DNA of 64,000 bases from Candidatus Gastranaerophilales bacterium. GTDB taxonomy: Bacteria; Cyanobacteriota; Vampirovibrionia; Gastranaerophilales; Gastranaerophilaceae. The notes under the pieces are model-generated. The model worked only from the letters and a program-made list of their open reading frames with translations. It did no database searches and was not told where the DNA came from. The stretch spans positions 1-64,000 of the forward strand of contig CALUPU010000004.1 in the NCBI GenBank assembly GCA_944322725.1, given 5' to 3'. Below are positions 18,689-28,380 of this stretch, piece by piece (position 1 is the stretch's first letter; every line of letters starts with the position of its first letter). The translations under genes were made by a program, and so were the position numbers.

Positions 18689-19441
18689 ATGTTGTTTTCT
18701 AAAGAGTATGAGATTAAGTATTACGAACAAAATGTTAATGGCGATTTAAAAGAATCTGCTTTGTTGAATTTTTTACAGGATATTGCTACGCTCAGTGCAG
18801 AGTCTCTCGGCTTCGGACCGACATTTGTTTTTTCAAACAACTATGCTTGGGTTGTTTTAAAATACCACATAGAATTGTACAAAGAATTGAGAAACCTTTC
18901 ATCTGTAACATTGAAAACTGAACCCAGAGGTACATCAAAATTGTATGCTTTTCGTGATTTTGAAATATATACGCCGGACGGGGAATGCGCAGGCAGAGCA
19001 GTTTCTGCGTGGGCATTGATTGATATGGAATCAAGAAGAATACTTCCTGCTTCAAAACTTCTGCCTATGATGCTGCCATATGAAAAAAGAGATACTGACC
19101 TTGATTATGAAAAAATTGCGCAGGTAAGTGAACCATCCTGCGAAAAAGTTTTTGAAGTAAGGTTTGATGATATAGATGTAAATCATCACGCAAACAATTC
19201 AAATTATATTGTCTGGGCTCTAGAAACCCTTCCTGTAGAATTCAGGCTTCAATACAGCCCTGCTTCGATTGACATAAAATACAGAAAAGAAATCTCCTCA
19301 GGCGGCAATGTTCACGCCTGTACAGCAGTTCTTTATAATGATACGGATGTTGAAACGGTTCATGTAATAAAAGATAATTCTAATGATGAAGAATTATCTT
19401 CACTGTCTATAAAATGGCGTAAGTCCGCTAAAATTTCTTAA
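18689..19441 (+). CDS. Acyl-ACP thioesterase (FatA/FatB type)
   Basis: 250 residues forming a double hot-dog fold: the first domain from about 1 to 130 (YEIKYYEQNVNGDLKESALL) and the second from about 145 (VRFDDIDVNHHANNSNYIVW). The DxNxHxNN-type motif (DVNHHANNSNYI) holds the catalytic Asn and His of the plant and bacterial FatA family. It hydrolyses acyl-ACP to a free fatty acid in the cytosol. AAGAGG precedes the ATG. Placed last in the marR-emrAB operon, it may supply a fatty acid for the pump; alternatively it only shares the transcript. Confidence 0.88.
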   Translation: MLFSKEYEIKYYEQNVNGDLKESALLNFLQDIATLSAESLGFGPTFVFSNNYAWVVLKYHIELYKELRNLSSVTLKTEPRGTSKLYAFRDFEIYTPDGECAGRAVSAWALIDMESRRILPASKLLPMMLPYEKRDTDLDYEKIAQVSEPSCEKVFEVRFDDIDVNHHANNSNYIVWALETLPVEFRLQYSPASIDIKYRKEISSGGNVHACTAVLYNDTDVETVHVIKDNSNDEELSSLSIKWRKSAKIS

Positions 19442-19491
19442 ATATTACTGAAAGATTGATTTTTTTAATAAAACATAAGATAATAGAAACT

Positions 19492-21492
19492 ATGAAAAAT
19501 AAACTAACCTTAGTATTATCATTAGCATTGGCTTTATCCTATCCTTGTTCGGAGATGAGTGCTTTTGCAAAAATGTCTCCCGAAGCTTATGCACTTTTTC
19601 AGGAAACGAATATTCTGGAAAAGGAGTATAATTATTCTCTTGCTATTGAGAAAATTAAAAAAGCTATAGAACTTTCTCCTGACGAGTCTATTCTTTATAT
19701 AAAACTCGGCGGAATTTATTCAGAAATGGGAGATTGGCAGAATGCTCTCGTTGCTTACAAAAAAGCTATTAAAATAAAACCTAATGATGCGGTTGTTTAT
19801 ATCAGTATCGGAAATATTCTTCAGCAGCAGCATGACTATGATAGTGCATTTGCTGCATACAATCAGGCTCTTGCCATATTCCCGGAATATAAATACAATT
19901 ATTTAAACCTTGCCAATGTTAAATTCCTTCAAGGAGACAATCAGGAAGCAATAAAATATTTTAAAACATTTCTGGGATATTATCCTGATAATGTAGAAGC
20001 ACGCGAAAATCTTGCTTCAATATATTTAAAAATGGATAAATATCAGGATGCTGCGGATGAATATGCTGCACTGTATACAAAAAATCCTTCAGGATTTAAT
20101 GAGTATGCAAATTACGGGCTTGCTCTTCTTCGTTCAGGCGATTATACAAATGCAGTTGAAATGTTTAAAAAAGCAGTAAGACTTGATCCTAATGATTATG
20201 CGTCACATGGTAATATGGCTCTTGCTTATGTAAGGCTTTCTAAAGATGAACTGGCTTTGATAGAGTTTAGAAATGCATTTGCTATAAAGCCTGATTTGGA
20301 CGATTTAAAGTTTGATTATGCAAACCTGCTTGCTGATATGGGTAAAACTCAAGACGCAATAAATATGTACAAAGAGTACATTCAGTACAAGCCAAAAGAC
20401 GCTATGGCATACTATAATCTCGGGTTGATTTATCAGAAAAACTCCCGCTATGAGGAGGCAATTACTTCCTATAAAAAGACTCTTGAACTGGAGCCTTCCA
20501 ATGTAGATGCTAAAAAAGAACTTGCAAGAACATATCATCTTTGCAAAAACTATAATGAAGCAATAAAACTGTATGATGAACTGCTTACCCTTGATAAAAA
20601 CGACTACAATGTACTTTTTAATAAAGCAATTGCTCTTCATGCCATTGCTAATTATGACAGCGCCATTGAAATATATAAGAATCTGTATGCTCAAAGAACA
20701 GAACCCAAAGTTCGTGAATATCTTGGAAAAGCTTATATTTCTCAGGGCGATGTGTTTATGAAAAACGGACAGCAGAAAAAAGCTCTAAACAGTTATCAAC
20801 AGGCTGCTGATTTAAATGCAAATGATTTGGGCGCAATAAAGGCTCTTGCTCAGGCATATGATTCTACAGGTGCTAAAACAAAAGCCATTGAAAAATACGA
20901 ACAGGCAATGGCAATCAACCCTGATGATCAGGAAACGGTTGTAGATTACGCAAAAGTGCTTTCTAAATACGATCGTGATGAAGAGGCAATTGATGTTTTT
21001 AATAAAGCTTTATCGCTTGACAGCACAAATCCCGAGGCTCACTCAGCACTTGCCGATACTTTTATGAAAAACAAAGAATATGATAAAGCTGTTTTTGAAT
21101 ACCAAAAAGCTGTTACTTTAGACCCTAAAGATGAAGACTCTTTGATTAAACTTGGTAACGCATATAAAGCCCAATCTGATACCAAGAGTGCTCTTGCTCA
21201 ATATGAAAAGGTTGTACAGCTGAATATAAAAAATACGGATGCTATGTTTAATGCAGGACTTTGTTATGCGGAAATGAAAGATTTGGAAAAGGCCAAAACA
21301 GCCTTCTGCAACGTAATTGCCATAGATCCTAATTATGCTTATGCTTATTATGCACTGGGTATGGCTTATGAAAGTGAAAAAAAATACGCTGATGCAATAA
21401 CAAATTACGAAAAATTTATGAGCATTACCTCTGATAGCGATATGAAATCACAGGTAAAAAATCAGGTTGATTATCTTAAATCTTTAAAATAA
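19492..21492 (+). CDS. Secreted tetratricopeptide-repeat protein
   Basis: About 666 residues: a signal peptide (LTLVLSLALALSYPCSEMSAFA) followed by about 17 consecutive TPR units from residue 35 to the end, with clear repeats such as AVVYISIGNILQQQHDYDSA. The start at ATG 19492 puts the signal peptide at the N-terminus; an upstream in-frame TTG at 19456 would bury it. TPR arrays assemble protein complexes, here probably in the periplasm or at the outer membrane. The next small gene starts in its stop codon (TAATG), so the two are coupled. Confidence 0.88.
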   Translation: MKNKLTLVLSLALALSYPCSEMSAFAKMSPEAYALFQETNILEKEYNYSLAIEKIKKAIELSPDESILYIKLGGIYSEMGDWQNALVAYKKAIKIKPNDAVVYISIGNILQQQHDYDSAFAAYNQALAIFPEYKYNYLNLANVKFLQGDNQEAIKYFKTFLGYYPDNVEARENLASIYLKMDKYQDAADEYAALYTKNPSGFNEYANYGLALLRSGDYTNAVEMFKKAVRLDPNDYASHGNMALAYVRLSKDELALIEFRNAFAIKPDLDDLKFDYANLLADMGKTQDAINMYKEYIQYKPKDAMAYYNLGLIYQKNSRYEEAITSYKKTLELEPSNVDAKKELARTYHLCKNYNEAIKLYDELLTLDKNDYNVLFNKAIALHAIANYDSAIEIYKNLYAQRTEPKVREYLGKAYISQGDVFMKNGQQKKALNSYQQAADLNANDLGAIKALAQAYDSTGAKTKAIEKYEQAMAINPDDQETVVDYAKVLSKYDRDEEAIDVFNKALSLDSTNPEAHSALADTFMKNKEYDKAVFEYQKAVTLDPKDEDSLIKLGNAYKAQSDTKSALAQYEKVVQLNIKNTDAMFNAGLCYAEMKDLEKAKTAFCNVIAIDPNYAYAYYALGMAYESEKKYADAITNYEKFMSITSDSDMKSQVKNQVDYLKSLK

Positions 21493-21926
21493 TGAAAAAA
21501 CATTTTTGCTTAAAATATTTAACAGCTTTTTTCTGCTTGATTTGTTTGATTTTTGTATGCGGTTTTGGCTTTAGATGCAGAAAACACAAGGCATTGCTTT
21601 TGTTTAATAATCAGCCTGTAACCAATCAGACAATTAATAATGCAGGCAGAAATTTTAAAGCCGGCGAAAGAGTTTATTACATTTTAATTAATGAAGAAGG
21701 CTTTAAAGATGATTATATTCGTGTTCAGATTGTTAAAAAAGAAGAAAAAACAAATCACTGGGGGTACAAGGTATACCGCTCGAATGACTATCAGATAGAT
21801 ACTTCGCTAAAATATTTTAAATCATACTTTGTTCTTGATGAACCGGGGTATTACTTTATGCAAATATTTTCTTTTGATGATTTTGACTGGCCTATAATAC
21901 GCAATGATTTCTGGATAAAAAACTAG
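21492..21926 (+). CDS. Small exported or membrane-anchored protein of unknown function
   Basis: 144 residues. A single N-terminal hydrophobic helix (YLTAFFCLICLIFVCGFGF) serves as signal or anchor, without a canonical lipobox. The remainder is beta-rich and aromatic (AGERVYYILINEEGF, DEPGYYFMQIFSFDDFDW) and may form a small beta-sandwich. No family recognised. It overlaps the TPR gene stop by one base and the following CxxC protein by one base, so the three genes form one coupled operon. Confidence 0.75.
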   Translation: MKKHFCLKYLTAFFCLICLIFVCGFGFRCRKHKALLLFNNQPVTNQTINNAGRNFKAGERVYYILINEEGFKDDYIRVQIVKKEEKTNHWGYKVYRSNDYQIDTSLKYFKSYFVLDEPGYYFMQIFSFDDFDWPIIRNDFWIKN

Positions 21927-22333
21927 TGTTTAAAAATATTTATTTATATCTGAAATTTTATTTTAATAAATTTTTTACCTCAAAATATGAGATTGAGGGC
22001 AAATGCAATATGTGCGGGGCATGCTGCAAGAATATTGTTTTTATGATTGAAGATGAGTATGTAAAAGATGAAAAACAATTTCAGGATTTAAAGAAGTTTG
22101 ATAAAAAGTATAATCATTTTGAAATATCAGGAAAAAATGAGAGCGATATATTGCTTTTTCGTTGTAAATCTCTTGATGAAAACAATCGATGCAGGGATTA
22201 TTTTTTTCGTTCAATCTATTGCAGGGAATATCCTAAAGTAACTGACAAAATAAAACTCGGCGGATGTGAGACTTTTGACACATGCGGGTATAAAATTAAA
22301 ATCGATAAAAGCTTTAAAAATTATTTAAAATAG
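21926..22333 (+). CDS. YkgJ-type Cys-cluster (putative Zn/Fe-binding) protein
   Basis: 135 residues, starting at GTG 21926 inside the preceding stop. CNMCGACCKNI is the N-terminal cluster and CRDYFFRSIYCREYP the second cysteine-containing segment of the YkgJ/CxxCxxCC family, which is thought to bind zinc or an iron-sulfur cluster. A late CETFDTCG adds two more cysteines. Enzymatic role unknown. It ends the TPR operon. Confidence 0.8.
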   Translation: MFKNIYLYLKFYFNKFFTSKYEIEGKCNMCGACCKNIVFMIEDEYVKDEKQFQDLKKFDKKYNHFEISGKNESDILLFRCKSLDENNRCRDYFFRSIYCREYPKVTDKIKLGGCETFDTCGYKIKIDKSFKNYLK

Positions 22334-22357
22334 TATAATTTTTTACATTACAAACCG

Positions 22358-22377
22358 TTTACAATACAGTAATTTTA
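22358..22377. promoter_or_regulatory. Tandem 10-bp repeat, response-regulator-like box
   Basis: TTTACAATAC followed by AGTAATTTTA, with another TTTACATT at 22342. It lies in the 150-base gap before the membrane-protein pair and is related to the repeats at 8721. Confidence 0.3.
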
Positions 22378-22484
22378 GGCAATTTTTTCAAAAAATTTGT
22401 TTTTAATCAAATGTGTAGTGTGTAGCCTTAATCTGTTTTCTCGTGTAAAATAGATAAGCCGATATATTTGAAAGGTCATACAGC

Positions 22485-23054
22485 TTGATCATTAGTAACA
22501 AACATATAACAGATGGTTTGGCTTGGGTCGGAAAGTGTATTCATTCTCCGGAGCAGCGATTGATTCTGGGTGCAACAGCTCTTGCAACGCAGCCGGTTAT
22601 AGATTTGTGCAATAAAAATGTAGATGAAGAAACAAGAAAAACTTCTGTTGCAAGAACACTTGCAAAAATTGTAGCCGGAACTATTGTAGGTGTTGCTGTC
22701 AGGGCAGGGTGTATTGCGCTTGTTAAAAAATACTGCAAGTACGATATGCGGTATTTAGATAAAGGAGAAAAACTTGTTAAGCGAATTGTTCCCAAAAAGA
22801 AAAATGGTTTTTTTGTTCCTATTTTAAATTCAAAGATATTGGGCGGTAAGGAAAAAAACTTTTCTCTGACTGAGGCGGAAGTTCAAAAGAGGTTTGAAAA
22901 ATACATCAAATCAATGGGCACATTTGTTGCTACCATTGCAATGATAGGTACAAATTTCCTGATTGATGCTCCGCTTACAAAACGGTTAACATCTGTATTT
23001 ATAAATAAAATTAATAAAAATGACAATGCACACCCAAAGGAGGTTAAACGATAA
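22485..23054 (+). CDS. Membrane protein of unknown function, lineage-type family
   Basis: 189 residues, start TTG 22485 behind GAAAGG. About three hydrophobic helices (LILGATALATQPVI, VAGTIVGVAVRAGCIAL, FVATIAMIGTNFLI) separated by Lys-rich loops. The second gene of the pair begins in its stop codon. Similar composition and layout are seen in the protein at 46977. I associate such proteins with Gastranaerophilales but know no function. Confidence 0.72.
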   Translation: MIISNKHITDGLAWVGKCIHSPEQRLILGATALATQPVIDLCNKNVDEETRKTSVARTLAKIVAGTIVGVAVRAGCIALVKKYCKYDMRYLDKGEKLVKRIVPKKKNGFFVPILNSKILGGKEKNFSLTEAEVQKRFEKYIKSMGTFVATIAMIGTNFLIDAPLTKRLTSVFINKINKNDNAHPKEVKR

Positions 23055-23800
23055 TGCCTTCTTTAAGTACTGCAAAAAAATTTATGAACTATATGTTCAA
23101 AAATTATTCGAAAGACGATGGCAAACTTCTTGTACATATGGGCGCATTGGGCTGGGTATTCAGTTCAGCCGCACAGCTTCTTGTGCTTGCAGCAGATAAA
23201 AACATTGATAAAAAGAAAAAGAAATTTCTTCTCCCTCAAGAGGCCGCAGACGCAGCTGTGAATGTTGTAATGTATTACACAATATGCGATTTTATCAAAA
23301 AAGGTTCAGATTGGCTTGTTGAAAAAGGCAAAATATTGACAAAAGAAGTTGCGGAGGAACTTTCTAAAATTAAATCTAATACGCACAGTGTAAGCAATTT
23401 TAAAGATTGGAGAAAGCTTTTTACCGCAGAAGAACTTAAAAACGGTAAACTGACAAAACTTCTGGACAATCCTTCCGGATTAAACATGTTTAAAGGGTAT
23501 ACAGATAAAGAAATAACTCCTTTTATGCCTGCTATTAAAAGTGCTGCAGAAAAACTTGCCGATTATAAAAACTGTATGGGCATTGTTGCTGCTGTAGGTG
23601 CTTCTGTGCTTGCCTGCAATATAGTTACACCTTATGTAAGAAACATACTTGCTTCCAAATACCAGAAACATCTTTTGAAACAAGAAGCGGTTGAAGTCAG
23701 AAAAAATCAAATCAAAGAAAATATTACTCTTAGAAATCCTCTTCCTACATCATTTAAAGCTTTTAACAACTATAATTCTTTTTCCGGTATAAAAATTTGA
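23054..23800 (+). CDS. Membrane protein of unknown function, partner of the preceding gene
   Basis: 248 residues. Hydrophobic segments near 27-47 (GALGWVFSSAAQLLVLA), 65-80 and 175-192 (GIVAAVGASVLACNIV). The rest is Lys-rich and helical, including a long loop around DWRKLFTAEELKNGKL. It overlaps the preceding gene by one base, so the two are translated together and may form a complex. No family recognised. Confidence 0.72.
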   Translation: MPSLSTAKKFMNYMFKNYSKDDGKLLVHMGALGWVFSSAAQLLVLAADKNIDKKKKKFLLPQEAADAAVNVVMYYTICDFIKKGSDWLVEKGKILTKEVAEELSKIKSNTHSVSNFKDWRKLFTAEELKNGKLTKLLDNPSGLNMFKGYTDKEITPFMPAIKSAAEKLADYKNCMGIVAAVGASVLACNIVTPYVRNILASKYQKHLLKQEAVEVRKNQIKENITLRNPLPTSFKAFNNYNSFSGIKI

Positions 23801-23805
23801 TATAT

Positions 23806-23834
23806 TTGAAAGCTGAGTCTGTTTTTTATAAACT
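23806..23834 (+). promoter_or_regulatory. Possible sigma70-type promoter of waaA
   Basis: TTGAAA (23806-23811), 17 bases, TAAACT (23829-23834). The predicted start is near 23841, before AGAGGAATAG. Confidence 0.45.
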
Positions 23835-23870
23835 ATAGAAAAACGGACAGTTTGGACAGAGGAATAGAAT

Positions 23871-25145
23871 ATGTTTTTCTTTAGTTTTGTTTATAACATT
23901 CTTTTAATTTTTGCGGCAATATTACTTCTTCCTGTTATTGCGATTGCCTTGATATGTGTACCCAAGTTCAGAGCGGGCTTTTGGACAAAGCTTGGATTCT
24001 ATTGCGGTATCAATCTTGACCATGATAAACAGACAATTTTCTTTCATGCTGTTTCCGTAGGTGAAGTAAATGCCATAGAAGCGCTTGTCAGAAAGACCAG
24101 ACAGGAGTTTCCTGATTCCAATATTGTTCTTTCCACAACAACCAGAACAGGTCAGGAAATAGCTAATAAAAAACTTTCTTCCGTAGTAAATGTAATTACT
24201 TACTTTCCGTTTGATTTCTTTTTCAGTATAAATTCTTTTTTGAATACGGTTTGCCCTGATAAGATTATTATTGCAGAAACTGAAATATGGCCTGATTTTG
24301 TTACTATTGCAAGAATGAGAAACATCCCTGTTTATATTGTAAACGGCAGATTGTCTCCACATTCTTATAAAGGATATAAAAGGTTTTCTTTCTTTTTTAA
24401 GCCGGTTCTATCCCGCTATGAAGGTATATTTATGCAGACACAGGGGGATGCTGACAGAATAATCGATGTAGGTGCAAATCCTGATATTACTAAATGTATG
24501 GGAAATCTCAAATTTGATATTAAGCCGTCAATGACAGATAAACAAATAACATGTCTTGCGCAGGAACTGGAATTGAACGGAGCAAGACTAATTGTTGCAG
24601 CAAGCACTCACAAGGGCGAAGATGAGATTGTCCTTGCTTCTTTTAAAGAATTAAAAAAAGAATTTTCTGATATAAAGCTGCTCATTGCACCCAGACATCC
24701 GGAAAGATATAATGCAGTAACGGAACTTCTCGTGCAGTCGGGATTTACTTTTGGCAAAAGAAGCAGTAATGATACATTTAAAAATAATGATATTATAATG
24801 CTTGATACAATGGGGGAATTGATGAAAATGTTTTCTGTATCTCATCTGGCATTTATAGGCGGCAGTTTTTCAAATACCGGAGGACATAATCCTCTGGAGG
24901 CAAATATTTGGGGCAAACCTGTAGTTTCAGGTGACTGTGTTTTTAACTTCAAAGACATCTATGCCTTTTTGACATATTCGGATGCTGCAAAACTCTCTTC
25001 TTCCAAAGAAGAACTTACTCAGGATATGAGAAAACTTTTGTCGGATAGTACTTTTTATAACAAAGCCTGTGCAGATACGCAGAAGATTTTCAATGAAAAT
25101 TCAGGCGCTGTTGATTTTGTAATCAATGTTTTGAAGGAACATTAA
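23871..25145 (+). CDS. waaA: 3-deoxy-D-manno-octulosonic acid transferase
   Basis: Transfers Kdo from CMP-Kdo to the lipid A precursor at the inner leaflet of the inner membrane. The 424-residue length is normal. An N-terminal membrane anchor (residues 1-28) precedes the GT-B fold; HAVSVGEVNA contains the conserved acidic residue of the Kdo transferases, IAETEIWPDF and GGSFSNTGGHNPLEAN are signature segments. It is direct evidence that this organism makes an LPS-type outer membrane. Followed at 28 bases by an ATPase-TPR gene on the same strand. Confidence 0.94.
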   Translation: MFFFSFVYNILLIFAAILLLPVIAIALICVPKFRAGFWTKLGFYCGINLDHDKQTIFFHAVSVGEVNAIEALVRKTRQEFPDSNIVLSTTTRTGQEIANKKLSSVVNVITYFPFDFFFSINSFLNTVCPDKIIIAETEIWPDFVTIARMRNIPVYIVNGRLSPHSYKGYKRFSFFFKPVLSRYEGIFMQTQGDADRIIDVGANPDITKCMGNLKFDIKPSMTDKQITCLAQELELNGARLIVAASTHKGEDEIVLASFKELKKEFSDIKLLIAPRHPERYNAVTELLVQSGFTFGKRSSNDTFKNNDIIMLDTMGELMKMFSVSHLAFIGGSFSNTGGHNPLEANIWGKPVVSGDCVFNFKDIYAFLTYSDAAKLSSSKEELTQDMRKLLSDSTFYNKACADTQKIFNENSGAVDFVINVLKEH

Positions 25146-25172
25146 TCCTTTTAACTATGATAATATTATCAT

Positions 25173-27665
25173 ATGGAACAAAGCTTTGTTAAAAACAATG
25201 TAAATATCCCCGCTCCGTTTCCTCTGTCTTTATACAGAGAGGAGTTGTATAAACTTTTGCAGTTTTATTCGGATAAAAACTCAAGGTTTTGTTTCCTGGA
25301 GGGCAAAACAGGTTCAGGAAAAACCGATTTATTTGATTTTTCACAGAATTATCTTAATGAAAATGTTTTGATTTTTAAATTTAAATGCTTTGAGGGAACT
25401 ACTCTCGATGATATATTTTTGTCTTTTTTTGAGGATTTAAAGAGATATTCACAGCAAAAGAAGATTTCCTTTACAAAAATAGAGACAAAATCTCTTTCGA
25501 CACGTATAAATACTTATCTTAACCATATCAATGTGCCTTGCGTTATTTTTGTTGATTCTGTTGAAAATGTATTTAATAAAAAAAATACGGCTGAAAAAGA
25601 AGAAATTATTGCATATATTGAACATCTCAATTCTATGAATAAGTTCAAAATAGTTGCTGCTTCTGCTTATTTTGATGATTCGTTTAGTATTGACAATTTT
25701 TCAAGGATTGTCTTGCATCCTTTTGAAAAAGAACAGGTCGAAGAATACTTTAATAATTATTCAATAAAATATACGGATTCTGATTTGGAAAAATTCCTCG
25801 AAATAACAAGGGGAAATATTGCTTATGTTAAAGCAACTGCCAATTTGATACTTACACTTAATACTACTCTTTCGAATTTGCTGGAGGAATATTCTAAAAA
25901 GAAAATTTCATACGAAGATTTTATCCTGCAAAAAGTTTTTACGCTTATACCGGATAATGTCAAAAAGCCGCTTCATATCCTTTCTGCGGCAAATATTGGT
26001 ATTAGCGCACAATATCTTATACATGAAAAATTTTTTACACAGGATAATATCCTTTACATGATAGATAAGGATATTTTGACTGAAGAAAACGGGCTTATTT
26101 TCCTAAAATCCAATATTAAAAAATATCTTCAGAGTTCTGTTGCTCATTATGAAAGGATAAAGATACATACATTCTGGAGAGATTTTTATACTTCACAATT
26201 GCCTGTAAAACCCAATAACAGAGCGGTGCTTATATCTCGAAATACAATGCGTTCACAGATTGAATATCACTCATCTTTTATTATGGAGCAGCGTCCAAAG
26301 GAAAAAGAACATGCTGATATGTCGCTTATGAGTTATTTGAACAGCAATCTTACCGCGTGGAATATAAAAAATACAAATGCAAAAGAAGAAACACCGGATG
26401 ATGACAAAAAACGCCCGATTCCTCCCAAAAGTCTTCAGAAAAATAATCCAAACTTTGAAAAGTATGAACTTACAAAAGAAGAAATTTCTCTTTTGAGTGT
26501 ACCTGTGGATTTAAGAAAACAGGAAGAAAAAACGCAAAAGGAGCGTATGTACAGGACTTTTGAGCAGAGAGAAGAGGAAATGGCTCAAAGACAAAAAGAA
26601 AAATCTCTTAAGTCTGTTTTTGCAAAAGCACAAGAACTTGAAACTTTACACGATTTTGAGACAGCTTATACACTGTATTGCTCGTTATTGTCTTTGAAAA
26701 CAGATTCTGATTTTTATGAGTATGAGCCGAGTATACTGGAAAATCTGGCTGCTTGCTGCAGAAAAATGAACAGAACAACAGATGCAATAGATTTTTATAA
26801 CAAACTTACGGAATTATATACAGTAAGAAATCAGGAAGAAAACGTAAACAAAACAAAACTTAAAATCGCTGCGATTTATAAAGAAACTTATAAGATAAAC
26901 CATGCAAGAGTAATTTTTGAAAATTTTATAAACAAAAAAATACCTGCCTCAAATAATATTATTGCCCGCTCTTATCTTGAACTGGCAGAGATAGAAGAAG
27001 ACCTTTCCAATACGGATAAAGCCGTAGAATATTATAAAAAAGCATTTTCTCTTGTGGATGAAAATCTTCATATGGATAAAAATTATCTTGCACAGGCATA
27101 TTTTAAATATGCGCTTATTCTTGATGATTATAATCAAACTCAGGCAGCTCTTGATTTTTATCAGAGAAGCATCAGAACTGCCGATGACAGCTGTGTATAC
27201 AAGTCAGCCTCATATACAAACATAGCCCAGATAATGCAGGAGTCCGGAAACTTTAAAAAAGCTTCTGACTATTATAAAATGGGACTTAAAACTGATATAC
27301 AACATTCGAATTATGAAGGTGTGTACTATATCTGCCTTAAACTTGCGGGTCTTTATGATAAGACAGATTCTCAGAAGACTCTTGACTGGCTCTTAAAGTC
27401 GCTTTCCGCTGCAAAAAGAACAAAAGAACAGATATATGTTACAAATGCTTATATAGAATTGGGCGATTACTATTCACAATGTGAACAAAATGTAAAAGCG
27501 TTGAAATCATATTTACTTGCTGAACGTAATCTCGAGAATATTGAGCAGCAAGCCAATACTTATGAAAATAAATCTGCTATACTGGCAAGAATATCCGATT
27601 TAAAAAAGAAGATACCTCTTCATATGGTAGAAAAGATAGAAAAAGAAATAAACCGCGATGCTTGA
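25173..27665 (+). CDS. STAND-like P-loop ATPase with C-terminal TPR array
   Basis: 830 residues. Residues 15-330 are an AAA/STAND-type ATPase with Walker A (EGKTGSGKTDLF) and Walker B (CVIFVDSVENVF), plus a winged-helix-like end. Residues 370-480 are a charged, low-complexity linker. From about 485 at least eight TPR-like helical pairs follow (SFLEN... not shown; for example YYKKAFSLVDE). No N-terminal effector domain and no signal peptide. Such architectures act as signalling or scaffold switches; the target is unknown. Its last 8 bases overlap rsmG, so it sits in a housekeeping operon rather than a defence island. Confidence 0.78.
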   Translation: MEQSFVKNNVNIPAPFPLSLYREELYKLLQFYSDKNSRFCFLEGKTGSGKTDLFDFSQNYLNENVLIFKFKCFEGTTLDDIFLSFFEDLKRYSQQKKISFTKIETKSLSTRINTYLNHINVPCVIFVDSVENVFNKKNTAEKEEIIAYIEHLNSMNKFKIVAASAYFDDSFSIDNFSRIVLHPFEKEQVEEYFNNYSIKYTDSDLEKFLEITRGNIAYVKATANLILTLNTTLSNLLEEYSKKKISYEDFILQKVFTLIPDNVKKPLHILSAANIGISAQYLIHEKFFTQDNILYMIDKDILTEENGLIFLKSNIKKYLQSSVAHYERIKIHTFWRDFYTSQLPVKPNNRAVLISRNTMRSQIEYHSSFIMEQRPKEKEHADMSLMSYLNSNLTAWNIKNTNAKEETPDDDKKRPIPPKSLQKNNPNFEKYELTKEEISLLSVPVDLRKQEEKTQKERMYRTFEQREEEMAQRQKEKSLKSVFAKAQELETLHDFETAYTLYCSLLSLKTDSDFYEYEPSILENLAACCRKMNRTTDAIDFYNKLTELYTVRNQEENVNKTKLKIAAIYKETYKINHARVIFENFINKKIPASNNIIARSYLELAEIEEDLSNTDKAVEYYKKAFSLVDENLHMDKNYLAQAYFKYALILDDYNQTQAALDFYQRSIRTADDSCVYKSASYTNIAQIMQESGNFKKASDYYKMGLKTDIQHSNYEGVYYICLKLAGLYDKTDSQKTLDWLLKSLSAAKRTKEQIYVTNAYIELGDYYSQCEQNVKALKSYLLAERNLENIEQQANTYENKSAILARISDLKKKIPLHMVEKIEKEINRDA

Positions 27666-28380
27666 AATACAACACTTTGAACTGATAGAAAAACTCATCC
27701 AAAAAGAACTGTCAAAATCAATAAAAGAAAATCTTATAAATTTTGAGCAGCTTTTTAAGATTTATAATTCCCATACAAATCTTGTAAGTAAAAATGATGA
27801 AAAAAATCTTTTTGAAAAGCATATTTATGATTCGCTTGCATTAGGATTATTTTTAAAAGAGTTTGATATAAAAGATGGTGCTAAAATACTTGATATAGGT
27901 ACAGGCGGCGGATTTCCGTCTCTTCCTCTTTCTATAGTATTTCCTGAACTGCAGGTGTTTCCTCTTGATTCTATAGCTAAAAAAATCGGCTTCATAGAAC
28001 TTGTACAAAAAGAACTCAGACTGGAAAATATTCATCCTTTATGCAAAAGAGTTGAGGATTTGCCTGCAGATTATAAACAATCATTTGATGTCGTTACCTC
28101 CAGAGCCGTTGCTACTTTAAATGTATTGCTTGAATACGCAATTCCTTTTTTGAAAACAGGAGGCTTCTTCTCTGCTTATAAATCAATAAATGCTGACGAA
28201 GAAATAAAAAATGCGAAAAATGCTCTTAACAGGTTATATTGTACAGTTGAACAAAGAATTAAATATGATTTGCCTGCAGTTGAGCAGCACTCAAGAGAAC
28301 TTCTCATAATACAAAAACATAAAAATACACCTGCTATGTATCCCAGAAAATCAGGGCTGGCAAAGAAAAATCCGCTTTAA
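27658..28380 (+). CDS. rsmG: 16S rRNA (guanine-N7) methyltransferase RsmG
   Basis: SAM-dependent methylation of G527 in 16S rRNA. 240 residues, normal length. FEKHIYDSLAL is the conserved N-terminal segment, ILDIGTGGGFPSLPL the SAM-binding motif I, and VTSRAVATLNVLLEY the later family motif. It overlaps the upstream ATPase-TPR gene by 8 bases, and no clear terminator follows. Confidence 0.94.
   Translation: MLEIQHFELIEKLIQKELSKSIKENLINFEQLFKIYNSHTNLVSKNDEKNLFEKHIYDSLALGLFLKEFDIKDGAKILDIGTGGGFPSLPLSIVFPELQVFPLDSIAKKIGFIELVQKELRLENIHPLCKRVEDLPADYKQSFDVVTSRAVATLNVLLEYAIPFLKTGGFFSAYKSINADEEIKNAKNALNRLYCTVEQRIKYDLPAVEQHSRELLIIQKHKNTPAMYPRKSGLAKKNPL

Noticed and set aside
19456-19491. Upstream TTG start of the TPR protein
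   Set aside because: It would put 12 residues before the signal peptide and has no ribosome-binding site.
22461-23812. Shared 14-base string GATATATTTGAAAG at 22461 and 23799
   Set aside because: Probably chance: in the first case it forms the ribosome-binding site, in the second a promoter-like element; AT-rich sequence makes such matches common.
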